Positions 1-7,966 of a stretch of DNA of 27,424 bases are shown here, in pieces; positions within the stretch are counted from its first letter, which is position 1; each line of letters starts with the position of its first letter. Both the position numbers and the translations under genes were made by a program. The stretch comes from Rhodanobacteraceae bacterium (GTDB lineage Bacteria > Pseudomonadota > Gammaproteobacteria > Xanthomonadales > SZUA-5), in assembly GCA_024234055.1 (NCBI GenBank), contig JACKOW010000020.1, positions 35,001-62,424 on the forward strand, written 5' to 3'. Below the pieces are notes generated by a model, which was not told where the DNA came from, searched no databases, and saw only the letters and a list, made by a program, of their open reading frames with translations.

Positions 1-1491
1 TGTAAAACCAATCGCAGAGTCCGCCAGGAAGTGCGCGCCGATGCTCTCGCGCCTGCGCAGGCATGCTTCGACCATCAGGCGCGCAACCAGCAGCTGACGC
101 AGGACTGGTGCACCGGACAGGCAACGCCGCTCCATGACCTGGATTTGATGTAGCGCCGCTTGTAGTCCGTCCTCGGTGCGGAAGATACCCACGTCGTTCC
201 ACATCAACTGACGCAACCGCGCCAGTACCATCTGATCATTGGCTGACTCAGCACGCACGGCGTGCCCCGCTGGCGGGTCAACACGGCTAATGGGTGCGAC
301 CGGACCCCGCTGCGCAAGCCGTTCACCGAGGGCCTTTCCAAAAGCGAGGGCCTCCAGCAGTGAATTGCTGGCCAGTCGATTGGAGCCATGTACGCCGGTG
401 CAGGCCACCTCGCCGACGGCATAGAGTCCCGGAACCCGAGTCAGACTGTGCAGATCTACCTTGACGCCGCCCATATGGTAATGAGCCGCGGGCACGACCG
501 GAATGAGCTGGACCCTGGGATCCATGTCGCGCTGCTGGCAGGCCTGCACCAGATTCGGGAACCGGGCGCGCAGGGAGCCTGCCAGTGCCCGCGTATCCAG
601 GAAGACTTTGTGCCCTCGGGAAATCTGATCCCAAACGGCGCGGGCCACAACATCACGCGGCGCCAGTTCAGCCTGTGGATGAGCGGCCACCATGAATCTC
701 ATGCCCTGATCATTGAGCAGAATGGCGCCGGCGCCGCGTATGGCCTCGGTAATCAGTGGCAGTTGCGGATTGCCGTCACCCTCGACAGGCGCCAGCGCTG
801 TGGGATGGAACTGCACAAATTCCAGATCGGCCGTTTCAGCGCCCGCCAGTTGCGCCAGGGCAATGCCGGACGCATCAGCTTCGGAGGGGTTGCTGGTGTG
901 GCAGTACAGTTGGCCGATGCCGCCCGTTGCGAGAACCACGCTCGGCGCGAGGAGTCGAACAAGATCGCCGCGACGATTGCGCGCAAGAACACCGACCGCC
1001 TTGTCTCCCGCTTTCAGGATCTCGCAGACATCGGTGAACTCGTAACGCTCAATTTGGGGATGACGGGCAACCACTTCGCGCAGGGCGCGGATCAGCTCGG
1101 CGCCTGTCGCGTCGCCGCCAGCGTGCAGGATACGTGGAAACGAGTGTGCAGCTTCGCGGCCCAACGCCAGTCGGCCATTGACGACGTCGAACTGCATCCC
1201 AAGTGATATCAGCCAGCGAACAACATCCGGAGCGCTTTCGGCCAACCAGCGAACAGCGGGCTTGTTGTTGAGGCGCTGCCCGGCGTGGATGGTGTCGGCG
1301 GCGTGTTGGCCCGGAGAATCACCGCTACCGATTGCCGCCGCGATGCCGCCTTGGGCCCAGCAGGTGGCGCCATCAAGGCCGAGCACACCACGGCTGACGA
1401 CTGCCACGCGCAAGCCGCTGGATGCCGACAGGGCGACACTCAGACCGGCTGCGCCGCTGCCGACGACAATCAGATCGTATTGCTCTGACAT
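1..1491 (-). CDS. nadB: L-aspartate oxidase, 3' end cut by window edge
   Basis: FAD enzyme that oxidises L-aspartate to iminoaspartate, the first step of de novo NAD synthesis; NadA uses the product. The frame is open from ATG at 1491 to base 1 (497 codons, no stop). Visible are the N-terminal dinucleotide-binding motif GSGAAGLS (residues 11-18), the segment GREAAHS, a block near residue 335 with HYHMGGVKVD and, about 30 residues on, HGSNRLASNS, which are hallmarks of the NadB/succinate dehydrogenase flavoprotein family. The arginine-rich stretch RRRESIGAHF sits at the extreme end, as expected close to the family's C terminus (about 520-540 residues), so only some 20-40 residues are missing. 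It lies downstream of nadA on the same strand with a gap of 150 bases, in which I see no gene, so an operon is likely. The ribosome site is weak (a G-run about 7 bases upstream). Confidence 0.96.
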   Translation of the reverse strand, partial: MSEQYDLIVVGSGAAGLSVALSASSGLRVAVVSRGVLGLDGATCWAQGGIAAAIGSGDSPGQHAADTIHAGQRLNNKPAVRWLAESAPDVVRWLISLGMQFDVVNGRLALGREAAHSFPRILHAGGDATGAELIRALREVVARHPQIERYEFTDVCEILKAGDKAVGVLARNRRGDLVRLLAPSVVLATGGIGQLYCHTSNPSEADASGIALAQLAGAETADLEFVQFHPTALAPVEGDGNPQLPLITEAIRGAGAILLNDQGMRFMVAAHPQAELAPRDVVARAVWDQISRGHKVFLDTRALAGSLRARFPNLVQACQQRDMDPRVQLIPVVPAAHYHMGGVKVDLHSLTRVPGLYAVGEVACTGVHGSNRLASNSLLEALAFGKALGERLAQRGPVAPISRVDPPAGHAVRAESANDQMVLARLRQLMWNDVGIFRTEDGLQAALHQIQVMERRCLSGAPVLRQLLVARLMVEACLRRRESIGAHFLADSAIGFT

Positions 1492-1641
1492 TCCTGCGCC
1501 CCCGCGCCACAACTTCTGGATACGCCCGTGGATTTCGATAGTGTCGCTTGTCGTCCAGAGCAGTTCTGTGAGCCGATGCGCATTCCAGACATCAACGAGG
1601 GGCGATTATGCGCCACGACGGTCAGAAAATGACGCATCAGG

Positions 1642-2667
1642 TCAGGCCGCTTCGCGTCGTCCGATCTCCAGCATGCGCTGCACGGCCCTCCGGGCCTTGC
1701 GTGCCACCTCGGGATTGACTTCTACCACGGGAGCCATGTCCCGCAAGGCGCGATAGACCTTGGGTAGCGTGATCCTCTGCATGTGCGGGCACAGATTGCA
1801 CGGACGCGTGAAGCGGACCGACGGAAACTCGATGGCCAGATTGTCGGCCATGGAGCATTCGGTGATCAGCAGCACCCGGTCCAATTGGCCGCCCCGGATA
1901 GCTTCGGTCATGGCGGCAGTGGAGCCTACGAAGTCTGCTTCAGCCAACACGTCAGGAGGACACTCGGGATGCGCCAGCACCGAGATCCCGGGTTCGCGCA
2001 AGGCGCGGATCTCGGCACCGGTAAAGCGCTCGTGCACCTCACAACTGCCTTCCCACAGAATCAGGCGTTTGCGGGTCTGGCCGGCGACATGCTTGCCCAG
2101 ATACTTGTCAGGCAGGAAGATGATGGTGTCGGCATCCAGGGATTCGACGACGTGCAACGCATTGGCCGACGTGCAGCAGACGTCTGATTCAGCCTTCACT
2201 TCCGCCGAGGTATTGACATAGGTGACCACCGGCGCGCCCGGATATCTCTGCCGCAACAGTCGCACATCGGCGGCCGTGATCGACTCGGCCAGCGAACAAC
2301 CGGCGTCAGTGTCGGCGATGAGGACCGTCTTGTCCGGACTGAGGATCTTCGCGGTCTCGGCCATGAAGTGCACGCCGCACAACACGATGACATCCGCCGA
2401 GCTGTCGGCGGCTCGCTGCGCCAGCGCCAGCGAATCGCCGACGATGTCGGCAATGCCATGGAAGATCTCCGGCGTCTGGTAGTTGTGCGCCAGGACCACC
2501 GCCCGCCGCAGACTCTTGAGCTTGCGTATGGCGTCGATATAGGGAAGATGCACTGCCCACTCATCTGGCGTGATCCGGTCTGACACTCGCGTGTAGAGGT
2601 TCGCATACTGCGCAGCCAGGTCGGCATCAAAGGCACGGGGTGCCAGATCAGTGTGTGCCAAGGACAC
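1642..2667 (-). CDS. nadA: quinolinate synthase
   Basis: Condenses iminoaspartate with dihydroxyacetone phosphate to quinolinate, using a [4Fe-4S] cluster. It is a cytoplasmic protein of 341 residues, normal for the family. Three cysteines in family-typical contexts can be assigned as cluster ligands: C97 in LCGVHFMAET, C209 in WEGSCEVHERF and C293 in CNLCPHM. AHNYQ (60-64), HPECPPDV (233-240) and TECSM (269-273) are further signatures. The start is GTG at 2667, supported by AGGAG about six bases upstream; no upstream in-frame start is better placed. nadB follows on the same strand. The upstream region carries a good -35 hexamer and two palindromes, so repression in response to NAD or a precursor is likely (inference). 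Confidence 0.97.
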   Translation of the reverse strand: MSLAHTDLAPRAFDADLAAQYANLYTRVSDRITPDEWAVHLPYIDAIRKLKSLRRAVVLAHNYQTPEIFHGIADIVGDSLALAQRAADSSADVIVLCGVHFMAETAKILSPDKTVLIADTDAGCSLAESITAADVRLLRQRYPGAPVVTYVNTSAEVKAESDVCCTSANALHVVESLDADTIIFLPDKYLGKHVAGQTRKRLILWEGSCEVHERFTGAEIRALREPGISVLAHPECPPDVLAEADFVGSTAAMTEAIRGGQLDRVLLITECSMADNLAIEFPSVRFTRPCNLCPHMQRITLPKVYRALRDMAPVVEVNPEVARKARRAVQRMLEIGRREAA

Positions 2668-2679
2668 CTCGACTCCTTT

Positions 2680-2694
2680 TGCTCACTTTGAGCA
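2680..2694. promoter_or_regulatory. palindromic operator candidate O1 upstream of nadA
   Basis: TGCTCACTTTGAGCA is a perfect 6+3+6 inverted repeat. It lies just upstream of the nadA Shine-Dalgarno sequence, inside the predicted leader. The same right half-site TGAGCA occurs in O2 at 2743-2757. Binding by a NAD-biosynthesis repressor such as a NadQ-type protein is a guess. Confidence 0.55.
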
Positions 2695-2741
2695 TTAAGA
2701 CGGGAAAACAAAGCGCCGAAAGAGCCTCGACGCTGTCCGTT

Positions 2742-2769
2742 ATGCTACTTATGAGCAAAACTCTGTCAA
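2742..2769 (-). promoter_or_regulatory. probable nadA(B) sigma-70 promoter
   Basis: Read on the minus strand, TTGACA (2769-2764) is followed after 16 bases by TAGCAT (2747-2742). The -35 is perfect and the -10 matches four of six positions. Transcription would start near 2735 and give a leader of roughly 70 bases before the nadA GTG. The spacer and -10 are overlapped by palindrome 2743-2757. Assigned by eye. Confidence 0.5.
2743..2757. promoter_or_regulatory. palindromic operator candidate O2 overlapping the nadA promoter
   Basis: TGCTACTTATGAGCA resembles O1: the right half is identical and the left half differs at two bases. Its start is 63 bases from that of O1, about six helical turns, so both sites would face the same side of the DNA. 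It covers the spacer/-10 of the predicted nadA promoter, a natural place for repression. Confidence 0.5.
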
Positions 2770-2812
2770 GTGCCGGTTGCACACCGTCCCTGCTTGTCGC
2801 TATTTATGGCGC

Positions 2813-3193
2813 ATGAGCAAAGCCCGTTACAACATCGATGTCAGCGTTCAAACCCGCTTTCTTGCCGATCAGTCCGATCCGGACAAGCGCCACTATCTGT
2901 TTGCCTACACGGTAACCGTGGTCAACTCCGGTGCGGTGGGTGCTCGACTGATGTCACGGCATTGGCGTATCACCGATGCCCACGGCAAGACCCAGGAAGT
3001 GCGCGGCGAAGGCGTGATCGGCGAGCAACCCTGGCTGAAACCGGGCGAGCGCTTCGAATACACCAGCAGCGCCGCACTGGAGACCAATGTGGGCAGCATG
3101 CATGGCAGCTATCAGATGTTGGCCGACGATGGCACGCTGTTCGAGGCCCCCATCGCCGCGTTCACGCTCTCAATTCCAAGGACCCTGCACTGA
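2813..3193 (+). CDS. apaG: ApaG protein (DUF525)
   Basis: Small beta-sandwich protein of 126 residues, the usual ApaG length. Its exact biochemical role is not settled, but it is regularly coded beside apaH, as here. The sequence YNIDVSVQTRFLADQSDPD at the N terminus, the RHWRITDAHG core, GEGVIGEQPWLKPGE and the SMHGSYQM segment are typical of the family. I chose ATG at 2813 (MSKARYNIDV), because an extension to TTG at 2777 would add 12 residues not expected in the family and reach toward the divergent nadA promoter. The ribosome site is not convincing. apaH starts 60 bases after the stop, so the two are probably cotranscribed. Confidence 0.94.
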   Translation: MSKARYNIDVSVQTRFLADQSDPDKRHYLFAYTVTVVNSGAVGARLMSRHWRITDAHGKTQEVRGEGVIGEQPWLKPGERFEYTSSAALETNVGSMHGSYQMLADDGTLFEAPIAAFTLSIPRTLH

Positions 3194-3253
3194 CATGGAT
3201 CGCGAGATGTATCGTCGCCACGGATCTGCCTCTGTCAGCGGAGGGCGCACGCC

Positions 3254-4123
3254 TTGAGCACCTATGCCATCGGTGACGTGCAGGGCTGCTATGACACGCT
3301 GTGCCGACTGCTTGAACATCTGCGCTTCGATCCCGTGGCCGATCGCCTCTGGTTCACCGGAGATCTGGTCAATCGCGGCGGACAGTCACTGGAGACGCTG
3401 CGATTCATCCGTGGTCTGGGTGATTCGGCGCTGTCGGTGCTGGGCAATCACGATCTGCACCTGATCGCCGAAAGCGTCAAGGCGACCGAGCGTCGTCAAA
3501 AGAATCTCGATCTGCGCCGCGTGCTGGAAGCCGATGATGGCGCCGAACTGATCGATTGGCTGCGCCAACGTCCGCTGCTGCATGTGGACAAGACCCTGGG
3601 GTTTGCCATGGTCCACGCCGGCCTGTCACCGCAATGGACGTTGGATCGCGCTCGCATCGAAGCCGAGCGAGTGGAAAAAGAATTGCGCGGCAAGGACTTC
3701 AAGAATGTGCTGCTGCGCATGTACGGTGATCGCCCTCGGGGATGGAGTCGACGCCTCAAGGGTCTGGACCGCACGCGTGCGGCCATCAATGCCTTCACGC
3801 GCATGCGTTACTGCGATCCACGCGGGCAAATTTCTTTCGAAAGCAAGGGCACTCCGGGCACGCAGCCAGCCGGCTACTACCCGTGGTTCGAGGCCCCGGG
3901 CCACAAGCCGCGCAGTTACCGTGTGGTCATCGGCCATTGGTCGGCCTTGGGACGGTTTCAGGGCATGGGCGTGTTCGGCGTGGATACCGGCTGCGTCTGG
4001 GGTGGAAAGCTGACAGCGCTCAAGCTGCAGGATGAACCCGAGTTCATCGCCGTCGATTGCGCCCAACCGGGCAGTCTGGACGCGGATCCGCAAGCCAAGG
4101 ACGACATGGGCGACAGCGACTGA
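3254..4123 (+). CDS. apaH: bis(5'-nucleosyl)-tetraphosphatase, symmetrical
   Basis: Cytoplasmic metallophosphatase that splits Ap4A into two ADP and can act on Np4-capped RNA 5' ends (family knowledge). The 289-residue product has the calcineurin-like metal motifs in order: GDVQG (7-11), GDLVNRG (36-42) and GNHD (64-67), with VHAGLSPQW later and the C-terminal GVDTGCVWGGKLTAL. The start is TTG at 3254, reading MSTYAIGDVQGC, with GGAGGG about eight bases upstream; this puts the first metal motif at the usual distance. It follows apaG and converges on folA, leaving only 12 bases between the two stop codons. Confidence 0.97.
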   Translation: MSTYAIGDVQGCYDTLCRLLEHLRFDPVADRLWFTGDLVNRGGQSLETLRFIRGLGDSALSVLGNHDLHLIAESVKATERRQKNLDLRRVLEADDGAELIDWLRQRPLLHVDKTLGFAMVHAGLSPQWTLDRARIEAERVEKELRGKDFKNVLLRMYGDRPRGWSRRLKGLDRTRAAINAFTRMRYCDPRGQISFESKGTPGTQPAGYYPWFEAPGHKPRSYRVVIGHWSALGRFQGMGVFGVDTGCVWGGKLTALKLQDEPEFIAVDCAQPGSLDADPQAKDDMGDSD

Positions 4124-4135
4124 CGGTCGCTGGCC

Positions 4136-4627
4136 TCAGTGACTTGACCAGCGCACGAAGTCGAAGGCGTATTCGTGCCTGTCATCGCGCGGGTGATGCT
4201 CGCGACTCACTACATGCCAGTGATCCGGGTCCAGTCTCGGGAACCAGGCATCGGCGGCGTCCAGGGTGGTATCGATCTCGGTAGCCTCGACACGACTGAC
4301 CAGAGGCAGCGCCGCCTGGTAGATCTGGCCGCCCCCGATCACCCACAACAGTCCTTCGGTGTGCTGCTCAACCGCAGCTTCGAGACTGTCCAGACGCACC
4401 ACACCGGGTCTGCTCCAGCTTGTATCCCGGCTCAACACCCAGTTGCGCCGACCTGGCAGCGGCCTACCGATCGAATCGAAGGTCTTGCGCCCCATCAGTA
4501 CGGTATGGCCCAAGGTCAGTGCCTTGAAGCGCTTCAGGTCATCCGGTAGTCGCCACGGCAACTGGCCGTCCATGCCAATGGCGCCAGCGCGATCATGGGC
4601 GACGATCAGCGCGAGCTCGCGAGTCAC
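4136..4627 (-). CDS. folA: dihydrofolate reductase
   Basis: Reduces dihydrofolate to tetrahydrofolate with NADPH; cytoplasmic; target of trimethoprim-type inhibitors. The product is 163 residues, a normal length. It shows LPWRLPDDLKRFK (23-35) with the catalytic acid at about D30, the NADPH-binding MGRKTFDSIGRPLPGR (45-60) and IGGGQIY (97-103). The start is GTG at 4627, whose GTGA overlaps the TGA of the upstream amidohydrolase gene, so translation is probably coupled to it. Placement beside apaG-apaH recalls the enterobacterial apaGH-folA neighbourhood, but here folA is on the opposite strand and belongs to a different transcription unit. Confidence 0.97.
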   Translation of the reverse strand: MTRELALIVAHDRAGAIGMDGQLPWRLPDDLKRFKALTLGHTVLMGRKTFDSIGRPLPGRRNWVLSRDTSWSRPGVVRLDSLEAAVEQHTEGLLWVIGGGQIYQAALPLVSRVEATEIDTTLDAADAWFPRLDPDHWHVVSREHHPRDDRHEYAFDFVRWSSH

Positions 4628-6651
4628 GGCGCCGGTGCCACGCCAAGTGCCTCGTAGAGCTCGTCCGGATAGTAGCTGACCCCATTCTTGATCACCCGAC
4701 GGACCTTGCGCAGAGCCGACATACTGGCAGTCGGGTCGCCATCCACCACGATCAAGTCCGCCAGCCAGCCTGGCGCGATCAAACCCAACTCGTCGGATCG
4801 GCGATTGACGGCGGCCGAATCCAGTGTGGCCATGCGCAGCACGCTGGTGGTGGGGATGCCGGCGGCGGCATACAACTCCAGCTCCCGCTGCAAGCCAAAT
4901 CCCGCCAGCGTATCGGTGCCCGGAATGATGGTCACGCCGGCCTTGAACAGCGCCTGGAGGAACTGCAGCATGGCCGGAAACGCCTTGGAATACGCGGCCT
5001 TGTCTGCGGAGTCGGGCTTGAGTCCCCCCAACAGCAGGGAGCGCCGCACCTGCGGCGGCAGGCGCTCGATGACATCGGCGTAGCCCGGTGCAACAGAACC
5101 GGCCTCGGACTCGAACATGCTTTCGAAAATGCCAAGTGTGGGATCAACCACCGTCTGTCGACGGACCAGCTGGGCAATGAAGCCCCGGACTTCCTCACTG
5201 TCGAGGTCAATGTTCGCGGCATGCTTGCCGATCGCCGTAAAGCGGCTCATGTCGCGGGTATCCGGCGCTTCCTTGCTGAGGAAATTGAGCATCACGAAGT
5301 TCATGTGCTGCAGCTCATCGGCACCGGCATCGATGAACTGGGAGGCAACCATGGTCGCCGGCACGTGACCCGACAGACGCAATCCGCGGCTGTGCGCCAG
5401 GCGCGCAATCAACGGCACCAGTTCGGGCTTCAGCGAGGAATAGACCTTGATCTGCCGATAGCCCTGATCGGCGTACCAGTTGACCCAGCGCTCGGCATCG
5501 CTGGGGCTGTCGACGATCACGCGGGTGGGACCTGTGAACGGCCCAGAGCCATCCATGAAGCCAGCCATGATCACTCGCGGGCCGATCTCGGTGCCTGCCT
5601 CGAATCGCTGCACTCGACCGGGCAGCGCCTGCTCGTCATTGGCCAAATCGCGCACGCTGGTGGCGCCGGCGGCAAGATGCAGCAATCCATCGACGGAATC
5701 CAGATGGACATGGTTGTCCCACAGCCCCGGCATCAGGAACTTGTCGCTGACGTCGATCCGCTCGATGTCGGCGGGGAGATTCATCTGGTCCTCATCACCC
5801 ACGGCTGCAATACGGTTGCCCATGATCAGCACGCTGGCCGGGTTCGATTGCCCCGTTCTCGGGTCGAACACCGTGCCTCCATGGTACAGCTGGGCACTTG
5901 CCGCGGGATGCGCCAGGGTCTTGGCCAGTTCGGCAGCGCGCTTTTGCAGATGTTCAGCCTGAGCCGCCAACATCGGTTCCAGCCAGGTTTCACGACCCTC
6001 CGGCAGGGTACTGGACCACTCACTCACCGTGCCCAGAAATTCGCCCTTGGCGTCAAACCACACCAGCTGGGGGCTGAAACCCAGACCGCTGATCTCATAG
6101 GCGACCAGGGTGTGCTTGCGACGCTGATTCCAGCCCGGTTCCGGGATACTCAGCGCCTCACTGATCCGCGCCCTACCGGCCGGCAGCAGTTCAATCTGAC
6201 CATCGTCATCGGCCAGCAAGGCTCGCGCCAGCACGCCCAGGAACATGGGAGGCGCCTCGATCGGCACATAGAAGTGCTCGTCGGCTCCGGCCATGGACCC
6301 TTGTTCGGCGGCACTCTTCCAGTTGGCGACACCGCGAATATTGGTGAACCACTCATCCACCGGCGCCTTGAAATAGTCCTTTCCGGTGATCCGGATCGAC
6401 GTCGGCAGCTGCCGGGCATCCAGACGCCAGCGTGCCGAAACCTCCGGCCCACGACCGCGATCGTTGTAGGTAAAAGTGGCGATCTGTTCATCACCCTGCT
6501 GGGCGTAGACCTCGGTGCCGGCCGCCTTGCCGGCGATCAGCACCGTCGATCTTCGCGCACCCGGAAGGTCGGCAACGTTGTCGGCGAGCACCTGGGCCGG
6601 CCAGATCAGCATCAGGCAGAGCACTGCGGCGCGCGCGGCTCGGACGTGCAT
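4624..6651 (-). CDS. secreted metal-dependent amidohydrolase with N-terminal extra domain
   Basis: A 675-residue protein. Residues 1-23 form a signal peptide (basic start, hydrophobic run, ending VLADN), so it should act in the periplasm or outside. Residues about 30-245 are a domain I do not recognise. Residues about 255-665 are an amidohydrolase of the imidazolonepropionase/prolidase type: HVH metal motif (H314, H316 in DNHVHLD), candidate bridging K402 (KVYSS), H429 (SGHVPA), H449 (LQHMNF) and D580 (IPGTDT), then the closing beta segment DLIVVDGDP. All metal ligands are present, so it should be active; substrate unknown (a dipeptide or cyclic amide is possible). ATG at 6651 has GGGAGG about seven bases upstream, overlapping the DUF1684 stop region. 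folA overlaps its end. Confidence 0.87.
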   Translation of the reverse strand: MHVRAARAAVLCLMLIWPAQVLADNVADLPGARRSTVLIAGKAAGTEVYAQQGDEQIATFTYNDRGRGPEVSARWRLDARQLPTSIRITGKDYFKAPVDEWFTNIRGVANWKSAAEQGSMAGADEHFYVPIEAPPMFLGVLARALLADDDGQIELLPAGRARISEALSIPEPGWNQRRKHTLVAYEISGLGFSPQLVWFDAKGEFLGTVSEWSSTLPEGRETWLEPMLAAQAEHLQKRAAELAKTLAHPAASAQLYHGGTVFDPRTGQSNPASVLIMGNRIAAVGDEDQMNLPADIERIDVSDKFLMPGLWDNHVHLDSVDGLLHLAAGATSVRDLANDEQALPGRVQRFEAGTEIGPRVIMAGFMDGSGPFTGPTRVIVDSPSDAERWVNWYADQGYRQIKVYSSLKPELVPLIARLAHSRGLRLSGHVPATMVASQFIDAGADELQHMNFVMLNFLSKEAPDTRDMSRFTAIGKHAANIDLDSEEVRGFIAQLVRRQTVVDPTLGIFESMFESEAGSVAPGYADVIERLPPQVRRSLLLGGLKPDSADKAAYSKAFPAMLQFLQALFKAGVTIIPGTDTLAGFGLQRELELYAAAGIPTTSVLRMATLDSAAVNRRSDELGLIAPGWLADLIVVDGDPTASMSALRKVRRVIKNGVSYYPDELYEALGVAPAP

Positions 6652-6663
6652 GGCAAACCTCCC

Positions 6664-7557
6664 TCAGTGGGCCTCGCCGGTGTATTTCTCGCCGGCCGCG
6701 ACGTAGAGGTCAAGCCGATTGCCCGGCGGCGGCATCGGGCAGGTCGCAAAGGCGGTGAAGGCACAGGGCGGGTTGTAGGCCTTGTTGAAATCAACCACGA
6801 TGTGGCCGTCCTTGGGCGGTCCAGCGTACAGATAACGAGCCATGCCGTAGGTTTCCTTGCCGCTGCTGCGATCGGCAATGATCAGAAAGTACTGCTCCTC
6901 GCCCTCCTCCACCAGCGCTTCGATGCTGTGGGTCTTGCCGTCTTTCTCGAACACGATGCGGCCGGGATTGGGATAGGACTCCAGGGTACCGACCACGGTC
7001 GCGATTTCGATGGTCCGTGGCTCGTCGTAGGCCTCGAAGCGGGCATTGATGCGCCACTGTGGGTCGATGTCGAAATAGGAAATACCCTTGAAGCCCAGCC
7101 GCGTGGGGGCCTGGCTGTCCTTCACCCGCAGCGCATGCTTGTCGCCGCGCTCGATGACCTGGAAATTGGCCGTTCCGAAATCAACCACCACCGGACTGCC
7201 GTCAGCGGCGGGCGTCAGGTCGAAACTCTCGGCGCTCACTCCGGCGACGCTGGCCTCGACGCCTCTTTCGACTTCGAAACGGGCTTTGCCTTCGCTCCAG
7301 CTCAACGTCCCCAGGCGCTTGGGACCACGACCCAGATCGATGTCATTGTCGGGGCCGTTACCCAGCGTCTGGGACACACCTTCAGGCAGCCAGTGCAGTC
7401 CAACCAGCGACAGCCAGCCGCCCGGGGCGCTCAACCGTTCGACCCTCGCCGCACGCCAGGCGGCAATTTCCTGTTGATGTGCCGTCATTGCTGCCGAAAC
7501 GGGGCTGACAACAACGATCAAGGTGGCGAGGCCCAGGGCCAGGTGCGGAAATCTCAT
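6664..7557 (-). CDS. DUF1684 family protein, exported
   Basis: A 297-residue protein with an N-terminal hydrophobic signal sequence (residues about 4-23, ending SAAM), hence probably exported. The DUF1684 signatures are clear: GWLSLVGLHWLPEG (47-60), FKGISYFDIDPQWRINARF (156-174), and the C-terminal block around NPPCAFTAFATCP and PPPGNRLDLYVAAGEK (262-291). No biochemical function is established that I know of. I chose ATG at 7557 because a signal peptide follows directly; the frame stays open for 75 further codons upstream, but that part has no family-like sequence. Its stop lies 12 bases before the amidohydrolase start, so it heads the operon DUF1684 - amidohydrolase - folA. Confidence 0.88.
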   Translation of the reverse strand: MRFPHLALGLATLIVVVSPVSAAMTAHQQEIAAWRAARVERLSAPGGWLSLVGLHWLPEGVSQTLGNGPDNDIDLGRGPKRLGTLSWSEGKARFEVERGVEASVAGVSAESFDLTPAADGSPVVVDFGTANFQVIERGDKHALRVKDSQAPTRLGFKGISYFDIDPQWRINARFEAYDEPRTIEIATVVGTLESYPNPGRIVFEKDGKTHSIEALVEEGEEQYFLIIADRSSGKETYGMARYLYAGPPKDGHIVVDFNKAYNPPCAFTAFATCPMPPPGNRLDLYVAAGEKYTGEAH

Positions 7558-7607
7558 GTCTAGTCCCCATCCCGAAACATCCAGGCGCAAGAATGCTTGA
7601 ATCAGAT

Positions 7608-7627
7608 CCGATGCGCATCCGCATCGG
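7608..7627. repeat. 20-base inverted repeat upstream of DUF1684 gene
   Basis: CCGATGCG (7608-7615) and CGCATCGG (7620-7627) are perfect 8-base arms around a 4-base loop. It lies about 50 bases upstream of the DUF1684 start and about 135 upstream of the small plus-strand gene. It could be an operator for either gene; nothing in the sequence decides. Confidence 0.4.
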
Positions 7628-7760
7628 GGCGCTTTGCTTGGATCCCTTGATGGCCATTCACGCGGAGACGACGAACGCCCGACTTTCGCCCCGCTTCTGT
7701 CATCGCCGGCGCCACTTTGCGTGTTGCACTGTGCATGAGGTTTGATCGAGGAGAAAGGCC

Positions 7761-7937
7761 ATGCGCTGCTTCGTGCCGGCAACAGACGACGAGATCTACG
7801 CCTTCATTGAGCGCTACGGCATCGCCGCACTGGTGCCTTACCGGGTGGACATGCCGGTTGCGCGGCGCGAAGACATCCCAGACGGTGCCGACGACAGTTC
7901 CTGGACGGAAATGGACAGCCCCCGCCGCGCCGCCTGA
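7761..7937 (+). CDS. small hypothetical protein (58 residues)
   Basis: The frame reads MRCFVPATDDEIYAFIERYG to a TGA at 7935-7937. ATG at 7761 is preceded by GAGGAGAAAGG, one of the best ribosome sites in the window, ending about two to three bases before the start, which argues for real translation. The product is acidic in its second half (REDIPDGADD), has no signal peptide, no membrane segment and a single cysteine. It stands alone, divergent from the DUF1684 operon and convergent with gltD, whose stop lies 29 bases away. I do not recognise the family. Confidence 0.55.
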   Translation: MRCFVPATDDEIYAFIERYGIAALVPYRVDMPVARREDIPDGADDSSWTEMDSPRRAA

Positions 7938-7966
7938 GCGCGCAGCGGCCGGGGCTGCTGCAGGCC

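Noticed and set aside
1..1491. NadB might be a truncated pseudogene
   Set aside because: It lacks a stop only because the window ends; the frame is intact, with all recognisable motifs, up to base 1.
2777..2812. Upstream TTG start for apaG
   Set aside because: It would add 12 residues not expected in ApaG, and ATG at 2813 gives the usual length of 126.
5221..7563. Long plus-strand open frame of 780 codons
   Set aside because: It lies opposite the amidohydrolase and DUF1684 genes, which have signal peptides, catalytic motifs and ribosome sites. High GC makes such antisense frames common. Its sequence is H-, Q- and G-rich without any known domain.
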